Assembly: GCA_021234535.1 (NCBI GenBank) | Contig: CM037843.1 | Span: forward strand, 38,875,200-38,939,199 | Origin: Stichopus chloronotus | Lineage: Eukaryota; Echinodermata; Holothuroidea; Aspidochirotida; Stichopodidae | Reading direction: 5' to 3' | DNA length: 64,000 nt | Shown here: piece after piece, positions 1 through 13,295 of the stretch | Position numbering within the stretch: the first letter of the stretch is position 1 | Layout: each line of letters starts with the position of its first letter | Position numbers and translations under genes: made by a program | The notes under the pieces: model-generated | Database searches by the model: none | What the model was told of the DNA's origin: nothing | Seen by the model: the letters and a program-made list of their open reading frames with translations, nothing else

Positions 1-1205
1 TACAGTACTAATGCATCCTTACATTATGGTATTATCAGGAAGTTAAATGCATGGATGTATCCAATTATGTAATGCTATAATTTTATATAATTGCACAAAC
101 CTTTGTGCTAAGATTTCTGCTGTGGTAAGTTTCTTCCACCCTTACCTACCACCATTAATTCAAACATTTTATCAGTGGTGGCAGGGTAAGAAAATATCTA
201 TATGTCATGATGATGACACCATTCCTACACTTCAGCTTACATCAGACGAGAGGTTGTGGTGATAGGTGTTTTTTTGAGGTCAAAAGCTTGGCGCATGCCT
301 GCACCACTATTTGTAACTGAACAGGCATCTCGCACAGAATCCAAGCACACTGTCATGTGAAGTTTCAGACTGTATGCACTTTCAGCCTGTACATAGTGAT
401 TAACAACCCAGCATAGCAGAAACACAGCAGCACTCATCCTGGAACATTAATGAGCTGAACAGGTTCTCTGGCCTTTGGAAAGGTGGCTAAAGACTAATGG
501 ATGCACTCTCCTCCGTCACATGGGGATGGAATTAAATAGCAACCCTGGGAGCACCTTTGGGTTCCCGTTGCAATGTCTGCTTTTCACCTCGGCCTCGTTA
601 ACCTCTGGACACTAATTGAAAAGAGTAGGAGCATCTCCACTGTGCTTATTCATGATCAAGTTGGTATACTGCAGGGTGCTTGATGAGTCCATGTGAGATT
701 CCTGATACTCAAACTTTCAAATTATTACTTAAGCATGAGACAACAAACTTTCTTCAACATCTGATTTACCAATTTATCGGAGTCCACCAGCATTAGATGT
801 CGATGGGGTCGTCAGAATTGGGGCAGACAGCCATCTCTGGCTTATGTAGAACAGAGCAGGAACCAGCAAATGCCAACTCCTGTGGGTGGATTCGGGTCAC
901 CTGTAATAACATAGTTTAGGCCTAGTGCCCACATGCTGTTGTTGTGTCAAGGTGTAATTATCCATTGATGTTAGGGCTAGGTCTAGGCTGGTTTAGGCAA
1001 GCCCTACTTTTCTGTAGCAATTGACACTTTCATTAAACAGGCTGTAGGCCTAGACCCATCACATACTGCTCATGCAAATAAAGCCATAGATAGGGCCTAG
1101 ACCCCGCCTCAGTTAGACAAAGACCATTGGGATCACACAATGTGACGGTTTTTGATCGAATGGCATGAACACTGTGCATTGGGATGAATGTGATGGTAGA
1201 ATACA

Positions 1206-1650
1206 ACATTTGACTTTATGGAGAAGACCGGACTTATGTCGTGGTGCATATGTGAGTAACTAAGAAAAGGTACACAAAGTCATGTTACAGTAAATGAATA
1301 GAACTTTGATGATTTTAGCTTGATGGGGATCGCCATGTTCTAAACGAAGGCACAGTCACTGTGGCACAGTAATGAGGAGAGACGTGACTATGATGTCATG
1401 TTAAATGAAAAGGACATGTTATTTTAGCTTGATAGGGAAGACAGCAACCTAAGTGGGACACTGGCACAGTCTCAATTGCATGGTAAGGAAAGATGTCATG
1501 CTACGGAAAAGAAAGAGAACTTTGAGCATTTTGGCTTTATGGGAAAGACAGTGTTCCGTGCAGACAATGTTCTATGCGGTGCTATTTTAAGTCATGAGGA
1601 TTATGATATGATGATATCAATTTTGACTTGATTGGGAAAACCAAGTCCAA
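1206..1650. repeat. Degenerate tandem repeat, about 105-bp unit
   Basis: Five diverged units are marked by a recurring core resembling TTTTAGCTTGATGGGAAGAC, near 1206, 1313, 1422, 1528 and 1621, so spacings are about 92-110 bp. Between cores, blocks such as 'GGCACAGT', 'ATGTCATG' and 'GTCATG' recur. It is an old minisatellite in the EML intron with no coding content. Confidence 0.6.
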
Positions 1651-1829
1651 AGAGGAGGCATGGTTGCACTACAGGTGAGTGATGTAAGAGAAGACCCAGA
1701 CTAAAATGTCAGAATGACGAAACAACAAGAAGACACATAACATAACAAGTTTAAGGGCAAAGGAGGGCAAAATCCCAATAAGATGGACTGTAATCCAGAC
1801 GCCCAAATGAAACCCTAACCAAACTAATA

Positions 1830-2236
1830 TCCAATATATCCCAGCAAAATTAAATTCTGCACAGTCACAATATAACTTATCAATGTTACCTTTGAAGCTA
1901 TTTACTGAAGTGGAATTTACAACCCAATCAGGGAGACTATTCCACTCATTGACAACTCTATGTGAGAAGCTAAACATCCTCACATCAAGCCTAGAGAAGC
2001 ATTTCACCAGCTTCTTACAATGACCACGAATTAGGACAAACCTCTCGGTAATCACAATAAGGCAGAAAATTCCGACCAGCTAGGAATTTGAAAACCTGCA
2101 ACATATCCACCCTGATCCTTCTTAACTCAAGGGTAGTATGTCCCTTGTCACAGACATTTAAGCCTATATGATAAGGGAGATGACGTACATCGGGAATAAG
2201 CCGAGTGGCGCTCCTCTGGACCTGCTCTAAAAGAAA
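1830..2236 (-). mobile_element. LINE fossil: C-terminal tail of a non-LTR reverse transcriptase ORF
   Basis: On the minus strand, 2236 to about 2056 reads FLLEQVQRSATRLIP, then LPYHIGLN, then TTLELRRIRVDMLQVFKFL. The match continues in another frame from 2055 with RLDVRMFSFSHRVVNEWNSL and STSVNSFKGNIDKL. Both blocks are the typical end of CR1/L2/Jockey-group LINE reverse transcriptases (LE-VQRRATRLIP..., then RVVN-WNSLP...VNSFK..LDK). The change of frame near 2056-2090 shows the copy is dead. The order on the minus strand is correct and nothing of the RT core is visible upstream, as expected for a 5'-truncated insertion. Confidence 0.85.
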
Positions 2237-2902
2237 CTTTTCCTTTTCATAATAATAAATGCCAGCACAGCATAGTCAAGATGATCAAGAAGGCATACTT
2301 AGACCCGAGCCTAATAACACTCGAGGGAATTTTGAGAATGATGCAATGACATTGATATCTATGATGTACAGGAGGGTGGGGAGTGTATACATCACTGAGG
2401 ATGTTAATGTCATTATGTATGTAGCCTATGCTTAAAGTATTAGATTTTTGCAAACAGGTCATCACATGCCTTACTACTTACCACTAGTCTAGCCTAGGCC
2501 TAAGGCTTGCCCAATGAGCTGCAACTGCCTCCAGTTTCACAGTGGAAAGCGTTTGGGCCGTTGCATTCTGCAGTTGTAGTTGTACCCTTACTAAGCTGTT
2601 AGACTAGTTCCTACTTGTAAGTTGTGTGTATGAACAACATAGAACTGTGGACTAAGTGCCTATGCTGTAACACTTACTAGTGACTAGCAATAGCATCAAT
2701 ATTATACGTTAGGCTAGTATTATAACGTTATTTTGGGTATTACTACAGCTTAGGCCTAGCCTAACAGTAACAATTTGTAACATGTAATATCGCTGAGTAC
2801 TTCTGCATGCGCTACACGACCATTTCATTCAATTAACTGGGAAGGTCGAAAGATGGACAAGTATGTTTTACACACTACTGCACTTATCTGTACGTTTTCT
2901 CA

Positions 2903-3160
<258 letters not shown>

Positions 3161-4289
3161 TTAGAGCCTGATCAGACCAACATGACTTCTGCTACAAATG
3201 ACAGGGGTTAGGCTGAGTTAGGCTAACCTGAAATTGTACGTAGATTTGTTTACCACTACTGTATAGGGTAAACGTATACTTATGGAGCGAGCAGCGTGCC
3301 CGGGTTTCAAACTGAATTGATGAAATTATGGTATTGTGGCTTCGGCTTAATCATTATGCACACGGCTTCGTGTACAATTTCAAAAGAGCAAATTCCCTGA
3401 TGATCAAGAAAAGTTGGTACTTTTGCTTGTTATGTGTAACAAAGGAGAACTTGCAAATGGGGCATTATTCCTGAACGGAATAAAGTGGATAATTTTCCAG
3501 CTTGTTTTGGTCTTAATTTGAAGCCATGTGAAACTGGATTACTACTATAGCCTACTCAAACCAGGACTCAGGCTGCTACTTACTTTTATTGATGGCGACT
3601 TTGATATTGTACGTGCAATGTCCTCTTGGATTTAATACTTTTCTCTTGTATTCCTGTTCTTCCCTTTTGCTTTAGAGGCCTTTCGCTAACGTTAGATAAA
3701 TTGTTGTGGACAGTGGAGTAAGCCCCCCCCCCCAAAAGGTCCGCCCACTTGTATGAGGATCAAAGTTAAAAATTACTTAATGACAGCTAGTAATGATTTT
3801 TTTCAAGGGTGGACAAGATTGAGAGGGGCGGAATTCAAGAAGAAAAATTATGTGCCCGAATTCCTTCAATTTATCGCTTTTCAGAATTGTTGGCATCAGT
3901 TCTTCCCACGAAAACACGAAATCGATCTAATCCTTAAGTTGGTAATGACCTGGGAGGTGTTTTCACCCTATATTTTTCCGGTACGTTCCCCTCTACAAAG
4001 GGCAGTATTATAAGATATCGTTCTCACGCCGACCTTAATATTTTTCAAAGATTACCCGCACGGCGAAAGAGCCAAAGCGATATCATACTTGGAAATATTC
4101 TTGACAAAAGCAATTCAAATTATTACCATTTCCAAAGGTACTGCAGAAATGAGGTCCCTATTTCAAGGATGGATACATGCAGTCTAGAACACCCGGAAAG
4201 TCAGTGTGGTTTTCTGCCTACTTACAGAGAAAGGTTCGTAAAGTCAAACATTTTCTGGTACACTCCGCGCCAACTGATGGTAACGCTCC

Positions 4290-4355
4290 GCCCAATGGCG
4301 CAAATTCAGGGGGGGGGGGGGGGACAAGTGGAACCTCAAGTGAAAAAGTGAGGGA
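4290..4355 (+). repeat. Dispersed repeat copy with CCTCAAGTGAAAAAGTGAGG core
   Basis: GGCGCAAA..., then a 15-G run (4309-4323), GACAAGTG and CCTCAAGTGAAAAAGTGAGG. The same order occurs reverse-complemented at 13228-13295, where the G-run position is a mixed G-rich stretch. The identical 20-mer shows a shared mobile origin; no terminal repeats could be fixed. Confidence 0.6.
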
Positions 4356-7300
4356 TCAAACCCTTATTGGTCGCCCCACCCCCCAACCCCTCAAAAAATG
4401 TGAATAACAATACTCAATGTTTTTCGCTGCTTGTTCACTGTTGACTTCTTTTTGATGGCTTCCTTTGATGATAACACATGACAGCATACAATTATAGGCT
4501 ATAACTGACATAGTATTTGAATGTCTGTTGATCAAGCGGTGTGGAATATCATCTGAAGCTAAAATCCGGAGCAGACGAATCAATTTTCAGTCGAAAACAC
4601 TTAAGACATTCTTTAGTTATACCTCTACTTTGTTTCCTAAACTATAGGCCAGAGCGGTCTATCTCTGCATTTTGTGATGCGGTTCGGCAAGAGAGTCCTA
4701 AAAAAACTATAAAAGTATACTAAAGAACTTCCGTCGAAACAATCTTCCTGCATCTTCTGAAATGAACTTGACCGAAAACGGATTTTTGCCCCTGGGTCCC
4801 ACATGGCGGCCCTAAGGCGAACCCCTGGACCCTACCCATTTGGACTCCTCGCTCGCAGTGCACGCCACGCATGTACATTTGCAAAATCCACGCTAATCCA
4901 CGGCTCGGTATAGGGGACTAGATGCAGCCTAGTACATTCGGGAAATAGGCTACCCTCTCGTCCCGGTGGGGGTTGTAAATTCCAAATTTTTCTTTTACGC
5001 TACGCGCTCAATTATGATGGCGCTTCAGTAAGCTTGTAACCCCCTCTAAATAGTAGGCCTAACAAGTAGAATTTGGGCAAAAAAGTCTCTCCCTCCAAGG
5101 CCACCAATTTCCAGTCGCCCGTGGGCCTATGTGTTCAGCTGGCCCCAAAATTTTTGCCAAGTACTCAAAAAAAAAAATGAAAGAGGGTGAGTAATTCCTA
5201 TGATTTTTGTATCATCCCAAACAACATGATATGTATGACCATGTCTCATAGATTTTTTTCTCACATGAATTTAGGAACTGTAGACATGCAGAGATCTCTA
5301 TTTCAAGTCTGAGTACATGCAGCTCAAACACACCCTGGAACTGCCGTTTCCAGACGTCTAAAGGATTTAAAAGCCAAAATTTTGTGCTAATGGTGACACT
5401 TTTCTTAGATATAATGCTGTTATACCACCCCCACATAACGTTTATTCAACCGAGGCTGATAGTGTCCTTTTCGTGAAACTGCATCCCTTCGTGTATAACA
5501 TCATGGATCCGCTCCGGAACTTCGTCCGAAACTGTGGCGGTGGCTTCTGCAATCATTTCCAAAAATATCCTGCCAGTGGGAATTTAGACCTTCACACTTC
5601 CCATAGTAAAGATATGACCCTACTTGCGGTCATACCCGTGTCCCTCCTCTTTCCTTCCTCAGTTTATTTCGCTTCTCAATGCTTTTTCTCTGTCGTTATT
5701 TTTTTCTTATTTTTCCGTCTCCTTTCTTTTTATAGCGAATTGTAGGGTGGGGTATCTCAGCCCCTGCCACCAATATGGCAGGGAGATGTCCCCACCCAGT
5801 TTTCATGCACTATTTCTGGCCTTCTACAGTGGAGGCATGGGCCGGCATGTATCATTCCTGAAGGGCGGAGGAGAGGGTCAAGTAAGACTCATCACCACTT
5901 ACGAATGCTAGCTTGGCTAATTGCTTCGAGGGCCTGCTCTCTTAGCAGATCGTTACCATCAGTTGACCAGGAGCGTTCCCGAAAATTAGAAAATACCCCC
6001 TAGATCGTCTGGAAATCCCCTTCACAGTTTCCTGAATGGCCCTTTCACTCTTGTGGCTCCAAGAACCCCCTCCCCCCCCCCAAAAAAAAACATTAAACTG
6101 TGGTGCTTTCTGTGCTGAGTCACGAACATGATAGCAGGGAGATCGTATATAGCCATTTATATGGCCCTATGCATGGTATCTACCTAGAATATATGCCTGG
6201 CTGTACTACACCAGTTTCAACTCGTTTTAATGAAAAAAGAGAAAACCCATCTCCAAGTGAATGTTCAGGCAGACCACGTGACCATACCAACGTAGCCATA
6301 ACTATTGACACACAGGTTCATGAATACAGCTTATTGCAAAATTGAACTTTTTTCACTGCCATTATCCACGGATACTTAGGACTATTACTGGAGATATGCT
6401 TGTTTTATAAAGTGACTTTAAACTCAGCAAGAATCAAGGTATTAATTTTGTTTTATGATACACTTCAAGTCGCATAGGACTCATCACCCATCTATCCTAT
6501 TCACATCGCTTAATACCAACTCTGTAAATGGCGATGTATAGATAGGCCTATTATGGCACAAGGCAAAAGGCATTTCTGTGGCATATACTCCGAGACTGAA
6601 GGGCACGAACTTCGGCAGGGTGCACTTATATTCTTAAATGTTCTTCAATTTCAACTGACATGTTTGCATTTGACTGGCATATTACCGGAGGAATTAGTTG
6701 TGACCTTTCATAGCGACTCACAAGCTTGAAGAGAGCAGGTGCCAATATAGCACACTTGCTGGCATCGCTGTCACATTTAGGCCTTTGGTGCCCTTCACAA
6801 ACCCCCAATGAGAGTCATATAAATTTGCCAGTTTCAACGTTAAAATAACGCTACAATACAAGACTCAAAGAAATTTAAAGCACCTGCCCATACCGTAACA
6901 AACATTGTTGTTGAATCTAAATCGACTTTTCAGGGGTGTGAAATCAGATATAAACCCTTGCAAGTCATATATTTTTTTTGCATTTATGCAGAGATACCGC
7001 ATCCCTACCACAGCAGAGGCATAGCATATGTCGTATGTAGCAACTACGTCCGTTGCAGTTACCCCATTTTTGTTGCAGCTCACCACTTTTGTCGAAGGCG
7101 AGACCACCATAGTTGTCGCAAAAAATCGTTATTTTTTGTCTCAGTTTTCAAGTCACCACATGACTGCTTTTTTTTTCGTTTCAGTCATAGCTGAAATTGC
7201 TAGGCTTAAATGTTTGTTTCGATTTTACTGAAAAGGTGCAAGCCCTATATGGCATAACATGAGAAATGACTGCAGGACGGAAGGGGGATCGAGGGGGGGG

Positions 7301-8230
7301 GGGACAAAGCGCATCTGGATCATGAATTTTCTTAAATGAACATCGACACGCTGAAAGAGAAGAAAACGGAAGAATAAAGCGATACACGTGACAGTCGTTA
7401 TACTGCCTTGTAGACACCAAAAAGGATTGCCAGCTCGCAACACTTAGTATAAGGTAAGAGTTTCATTAAAAAAAAGTCATAAATTAGCCCACCGATTTAT
7501 AAAACAGCTACTCTGGAATTTATCCTAAATCAAAACATTTAATTCCAGGAAATACTGTGTCTGTATAAATTTCATCCTGAATAACTCAGAAATTCAAATT
7601 TGTAAGCAACTTAAAAATCACATAACTGACAATTTTCTGTCAGATATAACTTTGGTTTGAGGAATTCTCAGGCTGGAGAGAGAAATGTAATATCCACGGA
7701 AATGCAACTTGAGCATTTGTGGCCATCAGATCCTGGAATGAGTAGCATGTCATGCCATGCCATTAACGAACGAATATTTAAGAGTGCATGAAAGTCTCTT
7801 TCGTGCATTTTTTTATTTAAGTGTGCGTCATTATGACATTTTGACGCCTTGAATCCAATTTACCCCTAAATTAACCACGATTAAACTTACTCGAAGGAAA
7901 AGAGAGCCTACAATGTCAAAACCGCACTAGGGCCGGGGAAGAGCTGGGTATTAGGGGTATTTACCCTATTTTCTAAAAAAGATGTACTTTTCATATAAAA
8001 ATTGCTCTTATTGATTATTTTGTAAAGAGAATTCCCAGAGCGTCGTTTTCGACATTTAAGGTGCAGTTCCACCCCCCCCCCCCCATACCAATCCCGAACA
8101 CAAAAATGGATTTGTGAATTTAGAGATTAATTGTCCAGAGTTTTCACTCTAAGGCCATTTTCATTTTATAATTTTTACAAGATGCATTTTTGGCCCTCCT
8201 TTGAAGAAGCCGAGCAGAAAAAATACGAGG

Positions 8231-8408
8231 AGTTATACAGATTATTAATCTACATATTGAGTTATACAGATTATTAATCTACATATTCTGTTAATACAGA
8301 TTAATAATCTGTTAATACAGATTGGTATTCTGTAATTACAGATAAATAATACGTAATTACAGCTAAATAATCTGTAAATACAGATTATTAATCTGTCATT
8401 ACAGATTT
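8231..8408. repeat. AT-rich satellite: 29-bp x2 then 21-bp x5
   Basis: Two 29-bp units (8231-8259 and 8260-8288) are identical except for the last base. They are followed by five 21-bp units starting at 8289, 8310, 8331, 8352 and 8373 plus a partial unit. The units resemble TGTTAATACAGATTAATAATC, whose ACAGATTATTAATCTGT core is near-palindromic. Because 21 is a multiple of 3, the minus strand stays open and reads as 7-residue repeats, but no gene context supports translation. Confidence 0.85.
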
Positions 8409-9179
8409 TCTTTTTAAATGGCACTAATAGGCTTTCGTAGAATAAAGAAGCATCAAACACTCTTCACCCTGACTCAAATGTCATATTACATAGCGTAACT
8501 GGGAACACCGATCACTCTGCACATTAATAAAGAGATCAGTGATGTACGGTAGCCTACATTTTATTAAACACGGCTCCGAATTCTGAGTCAGTTGGCTCAA
8601 GTCTCACTACTTACGCAGCCATCCAAACACGGAAGTTGCGTCAGGGCCAATAACAAGAAAGGCTCTTCATTAGAGTCGTCGTCCTGGGCAATTGTATCAC
8701 ATCTCCATCTATTGACTCCATAGTTTAGGCTATCGCTAGACTAATTACAGACTTTTTAATTCTCAATTAGCACCAAACTTACGTCCTAGTCACTAACAAG
8801 AAGAGCCTGAAGAGAGTCTGCGTTCTGGTTATAATACACCACCATTTGAAAATTGTCTCGAAATATTTTTTGACTCTAGGAAATGCAAACTCTCCAAGCC
8901 TAGCCGTCCATGACAGTTACTTGAAAACAAATACACCAGTCGGATGAATATGAATATTTATGTTTGGAAAATAGAGCTTAAAGAATAAGTAGCGACAATA
9001 ACATATTCCATGGAATCTGACTTTCAATGGCAAAATATGACAATTTTTCAACTCTTATTCCAGCTTTAGTGTGCTGACAATGTAGGGAAAAAGTACGAAG
9101 AGGCCCAGTAACAACGAATTAGAGGTACTGACATTTAGTTTATGACATGCATTGATTTAGAGTTCTTTTTGACCTTTGT

Positions 9180-9540
9180 TAAATTCACGGAACAGGCTTT
9201 TGTAGTACAACGAATAGTATTTTTAAACCAATATTTGTGGCCATAGCATGATAGATGATTCAAAATGAAGAAGTACTGAAGACGTCTTTTCAAGAAGTAG
9301 GTTTCTCATAGTTATAAATTCAATTATTTGTTGTCAAGAATAATTTGTTCACCCAAATTTTCAAAACTTCAAATGATGCACTTCCGGAAACTCATCTTAA
9401 TTATGCGTAATGTCTCGGGAAGATAAAGCTTTCGTAAATGATTATTGATGAGCCTGAATGGTTTGACAATCATCGGATTAAAGTTATTTGCTTTGTACGC
9501 CATGTTGGTCTATTGAAAACACCGTATTTCAATAGTTGAA
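9180..9540. mobile_element. Old copy of the TTAA-flanked 345-bp MITE
   Basis: The interior matches the copies at 18888 and 36330 in blocks such as TTTCTCATAG, AATTTGTTCACCCAAA, AAATGATGCA, TGAATGGTT and GCCATGTTG. The inverted ends are decayed, reading roughly CGGAACAGGCTTT on the left and ACCGTATTTCAATAG on the right. It is the oldest of the three copies by visible divergence. Confidence 0.65.
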
Positions 9541-9838
9541 TGGAATGTTTACGTAAATCCGCAATATCGTACCTATATTAGCAATACGAATTGACTGGAC
9601 ATACTCCAGCTAAGCTCATTAACTTTAAATTCGTAATTGAAAGGGACATCATTTAGGCCGCAGCCTCAACTACAAGTTTCACTGATGAAGCTTCTTATAC
9701 CTGCAGGATTGACTCATACTGCAATACCTCGTATTCGGTTTAACTTTTATGACCGAGAGACCTGCTTTTGCGAAGATTCACGGATCCGCTTTCACTATTA
9801 AAAGATACTGAACACTTAAAATGTATACCCGAAGTGGT

Positions 9839-9865
9839 GGGGTGGGGGTGGGGGTGGGGGTGGGG
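9839..9865 (+). other. G-quadruplex motif
   Basis: Five runs of 4-5 G are separated by single T (runs at 9839-9842, 9844-9848, 9850-9854, 9856-9860 and 9862-9865). Short one-base loops are the textbook pattern for a very stable parallel G-quadruplex. It may simply be a GGGGGT microsatellite. Confidence 0.7.
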
Positions 9866-12800
9866 TTGGAATGGAACCTAGATATTCTTATCGATACCTC
9901 AGAGGAAATTGTCTATAATGGGCTGTTTTCGTATCATACAGTAAGTAAGACGTGAGAAGTTTGCTTGGTTTCAGTACCATGACCGTCATACTGAGCATGC
10001 CCTGGGAACGATCTCTCCACCGTATAGGTAGCCCTCTATACATGCCTCTCTGTCCCTTAATTTATAATTACAATTGACTGATCAATTAATTTTCCTATTC
10101 TACTCTATGGATGCAAGTGAAATATGGGGGTTCGGAGATTTGAAAATAATGGAGTAATTTCATCTGAAGTTTGTTAAAAACATTCTTAAATTGAACAAAT
10201 AGTCTACACCCAATTTGTATGAGTGGTTCATCATGCAGGAAATGAGAAGACATAAGTTCGTTAATATGGTTGACGTCAGTATGGTCTGACAGTGATGTCC
10301 TTTTAGAGTAGATAAGTCAATTGTGATGCACAAATACTTTTTCGCATGATGCAAAAGTTCTTGAGGATTGAACATGATAAAAGAATTTACTCATATCTCT
10401 AGATACTTACATTACATTCAGTCATGATTTAATAACACTGGGCTGGTTTAAAAGTGGGACACCGCAATCATGAATCCCCAAAGCTTTTAATCTACTATAG
10501 CACAGTAATTCCAGTTTCACATTAAAAGGGTTATGAAGCAGATCGGTTGCCTGAAGTAAATGTTAGTAATCAATGTTTAGTCTTCAGAAACTTTAATAAG
10601 AAATCAGAATTTGAAAAATATCCTGCATGAATACTTGACTTTTGTGCACGAATTAATTTATCTAAGTTTTGTTGTGCAAACATTGCTATTTTAAGAGTAG
10701 CTGGGAGGTTTGAAAACATTTTAATGAAAGAACTTGTTCGTTAGGGAAAGTATCGTGGATGAATTTCATCATTTACTCAAATGTGATGCATTTGCCAATG
10801 TGAGATATTAGTACAATTTTAATTACTTTTGGGGGAATCGAAAAAATACAGAAAATGTGATTGTTTCAAACCAAAGCAAGAGAAAATTAAGGAAGTTTAA
10901 GAGTAGGTTTATGTCCCACACTGAACGCAATTAATTTGATTACTTTTGCTTCTTATCTTTTGCTGTTTTTCTTCTTAAACGTTCTTTTCTCTCTCATTGT
11001 AGTTCTTTGTATTATCTATATATTTTGCTATTTTCTTTTATCAAGTTTAGTTCTGTGAGGTTTCACCCCATAGAAAGCATATATATCACGCAGGCTACGA
11101 TTTCACACTATATGAGTTTATGGTCAGAGACATGAGGCATATGGTTATGGGCTTCGTGTCTCGAGACTAATCATGCCCTTCAGGCATGATATTTGGGTAA
11201 AAAAGAAGACTGCACCGACACCCGACGAACTTATTATTTTATCCGTGGGATATAAGGATCCACGCTATTCGGCATTCGAGCGAGTTCAAAATAAATAACA
11301 TTACTACTTGCCAAAAGCAATTCTAATAACATTTTCAATAGTAACACTAAAAACACCCACTAGGAAAACAGACCGTACTTTTTCATATTTTGAACTCAAA
11401 AATATACTAAGGCCTAGACTGGAAGCTTGCTTAAGCAACTTTTATTAATTGTATTATGACAAAATTATCTGCATGTTACCATCTGGCAATTATTTTTCAA
11501 CAACGAAATGAGCTTAGTGAAGTAAAGACTTGGGCCAATTGAATGCTCTGTAGTTAATTTAAATCAATGTAGCCTATAATTAAAGCTCGAAAATCTTTGT
11601 GAGGATGACATTTGCAATTTCATTCGGCAAATGAAATTTAATGTTAGTATTTTGAAGAGAAATTAATTACTTTATTATAAGAAGCTAACTTATATATCTG
11701 AGTACTTTATAAGTATTTAAAACGTTCCTAAAGTTCAAATACCTAGTGCTTATATCTTCATTTTTTGGCCGTTAAGTTTTTCCTAGACTCAGCCTCGTCG
11801 GATTTTTAACTCAACTTTCAGATTGTACCGTATGCATAGGAAAAGGAAGGAGTTTTCTGTCAGAGCGTATCCCTCTCCCCCTTTGGAAATTCTGAAATTA
11901 AATGATCCTCAGATGCAATTGTCGAGGGCCCTACATCTCTAAACCTGTAGACGAATTTTCTCTTATTTCCTAATTCATATGTTAACATTATTTATTACCG
12001 CCACTGTGCTTCGGTATTGCTTTGTAAATTGTTATGGGCCGGCATGAACAGGCTGAGCAGATTCCGTCTTTGGAACCTATGAGGGGCGGATGTACAACCC
12101 CCAAATTATCGGACTGGGGTCTCTAGCCTATTATGTAGACCATCGTAACAATACCATCAATTTATTGCCATTTCGACGGTAATAGGCATGTATGTACCTC
12201 GCTGAGTCACTCGTTAAGACCGGTTTGTTGCTCTAGATGTAGTTAACACTACAAAGTTGAACATTTTGCGTGCCACTGCCAGTGAGTGCAATGTTCACGG
12301 TTGCAAAATTACTAATGCCAAGAACAACTTGAAGGATATATACAGAGAGACAATACACAGAAAAAACCAGAAAAAAATGATGAAAACGTTCCCATCTCAT
12401 CGGCTATTTCTTGTTACATTTCTGCATACGTGCACAGTAATAACATGACAGGCTTATACCCAAATGTGGCACAGGCCATTTTTCATGGTTCGCCAACGTT
12501 AGCCAACTTAGCAAATGAACGAACACCGTAAAACTGTTCAACACGGTAGTGCACTTGTGTATATGTGTTAGTAATCGGTGGTGTACCCTATTTTCTGAAT
12601 GATCCCCCGAATGCCCTCCTGCATATGGATCACCAGTAGCTGGGACTTTACTACACTTTAATAACTTCAGCAGAATCCACAAAGCTTAGTCCGCAACTAG
12701 ACTTATTGACACGATATGCCTCGCTTCCTTACATTCCAGTTTTCGCTCATTTCTCTTCAGCTGTTGAGACATCTAGGGTCCATTGGTGATTTGGGGATGA

Positions 12801-13227
12801 TTCAATAAGCTCGAGATCTTTCTAAAATTCAAGTAGCTGGGAGTTCCACTTTCTGCAAGCTGCAAGTTTCGTTGTTTTCTCGAGTTGGCAAAATCTGACA
12901 AGGAGTAAACTCAACAGACCATGGTAAAGTATGCATGTTAGTCAAATACGAGTAACGCCCTCTATTCAGATGGGTTCAGAAGTGGCATGTGTCCGTGTTA
13001 TGGATATTTCAGGAAAATGAAATCGCTGACAGTGAACTTAAATCATGGTGACGAAAGGGACGCATGTCTGTTTAAGAGTGAAGAGGGGGGGGGGGGGGGA
13101 CGTACATGGTATACGCTTAGATTTAAAACGCGTGGAGTGCACCATGAGCTTGAAAGCGAGAAACCCAATTAGATGCAGTCCAGGAGACTGCCTTAGGGTG
13201 GTACAGGGAGAAAGTCCGGTGGGGGTC

Positions 13228-13295
13228 TAGGGAGCTCCCTCACTTTTTCACTTGAGGGGACAAAGGGCCCCCTCCTCCTGGGTTTGCGCCACTGA
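13228..13295 (-). repeat. Inverted copy of the CCTCAAGTGAAAAAGTGAGG repeat
   Basis: The plus strand reads CCTCACTTTTTCACTTGAGG and then GGTTTGCGCCA, the reverse complement of the repeat at 4290-4355. Locally it is G/C-rich on both sides, with a 15-G run at 13085-13099 upstream. Confidence 0.6.

Noticed and set aside
11170..11190. Perfect hairpin ATCATGCC-CTTCA-GGCATGAT
   Set aside because: It does not match the histone stem-loop or any RNA family I know; one 8-bp hairpin in 64 kb is not remarkable.
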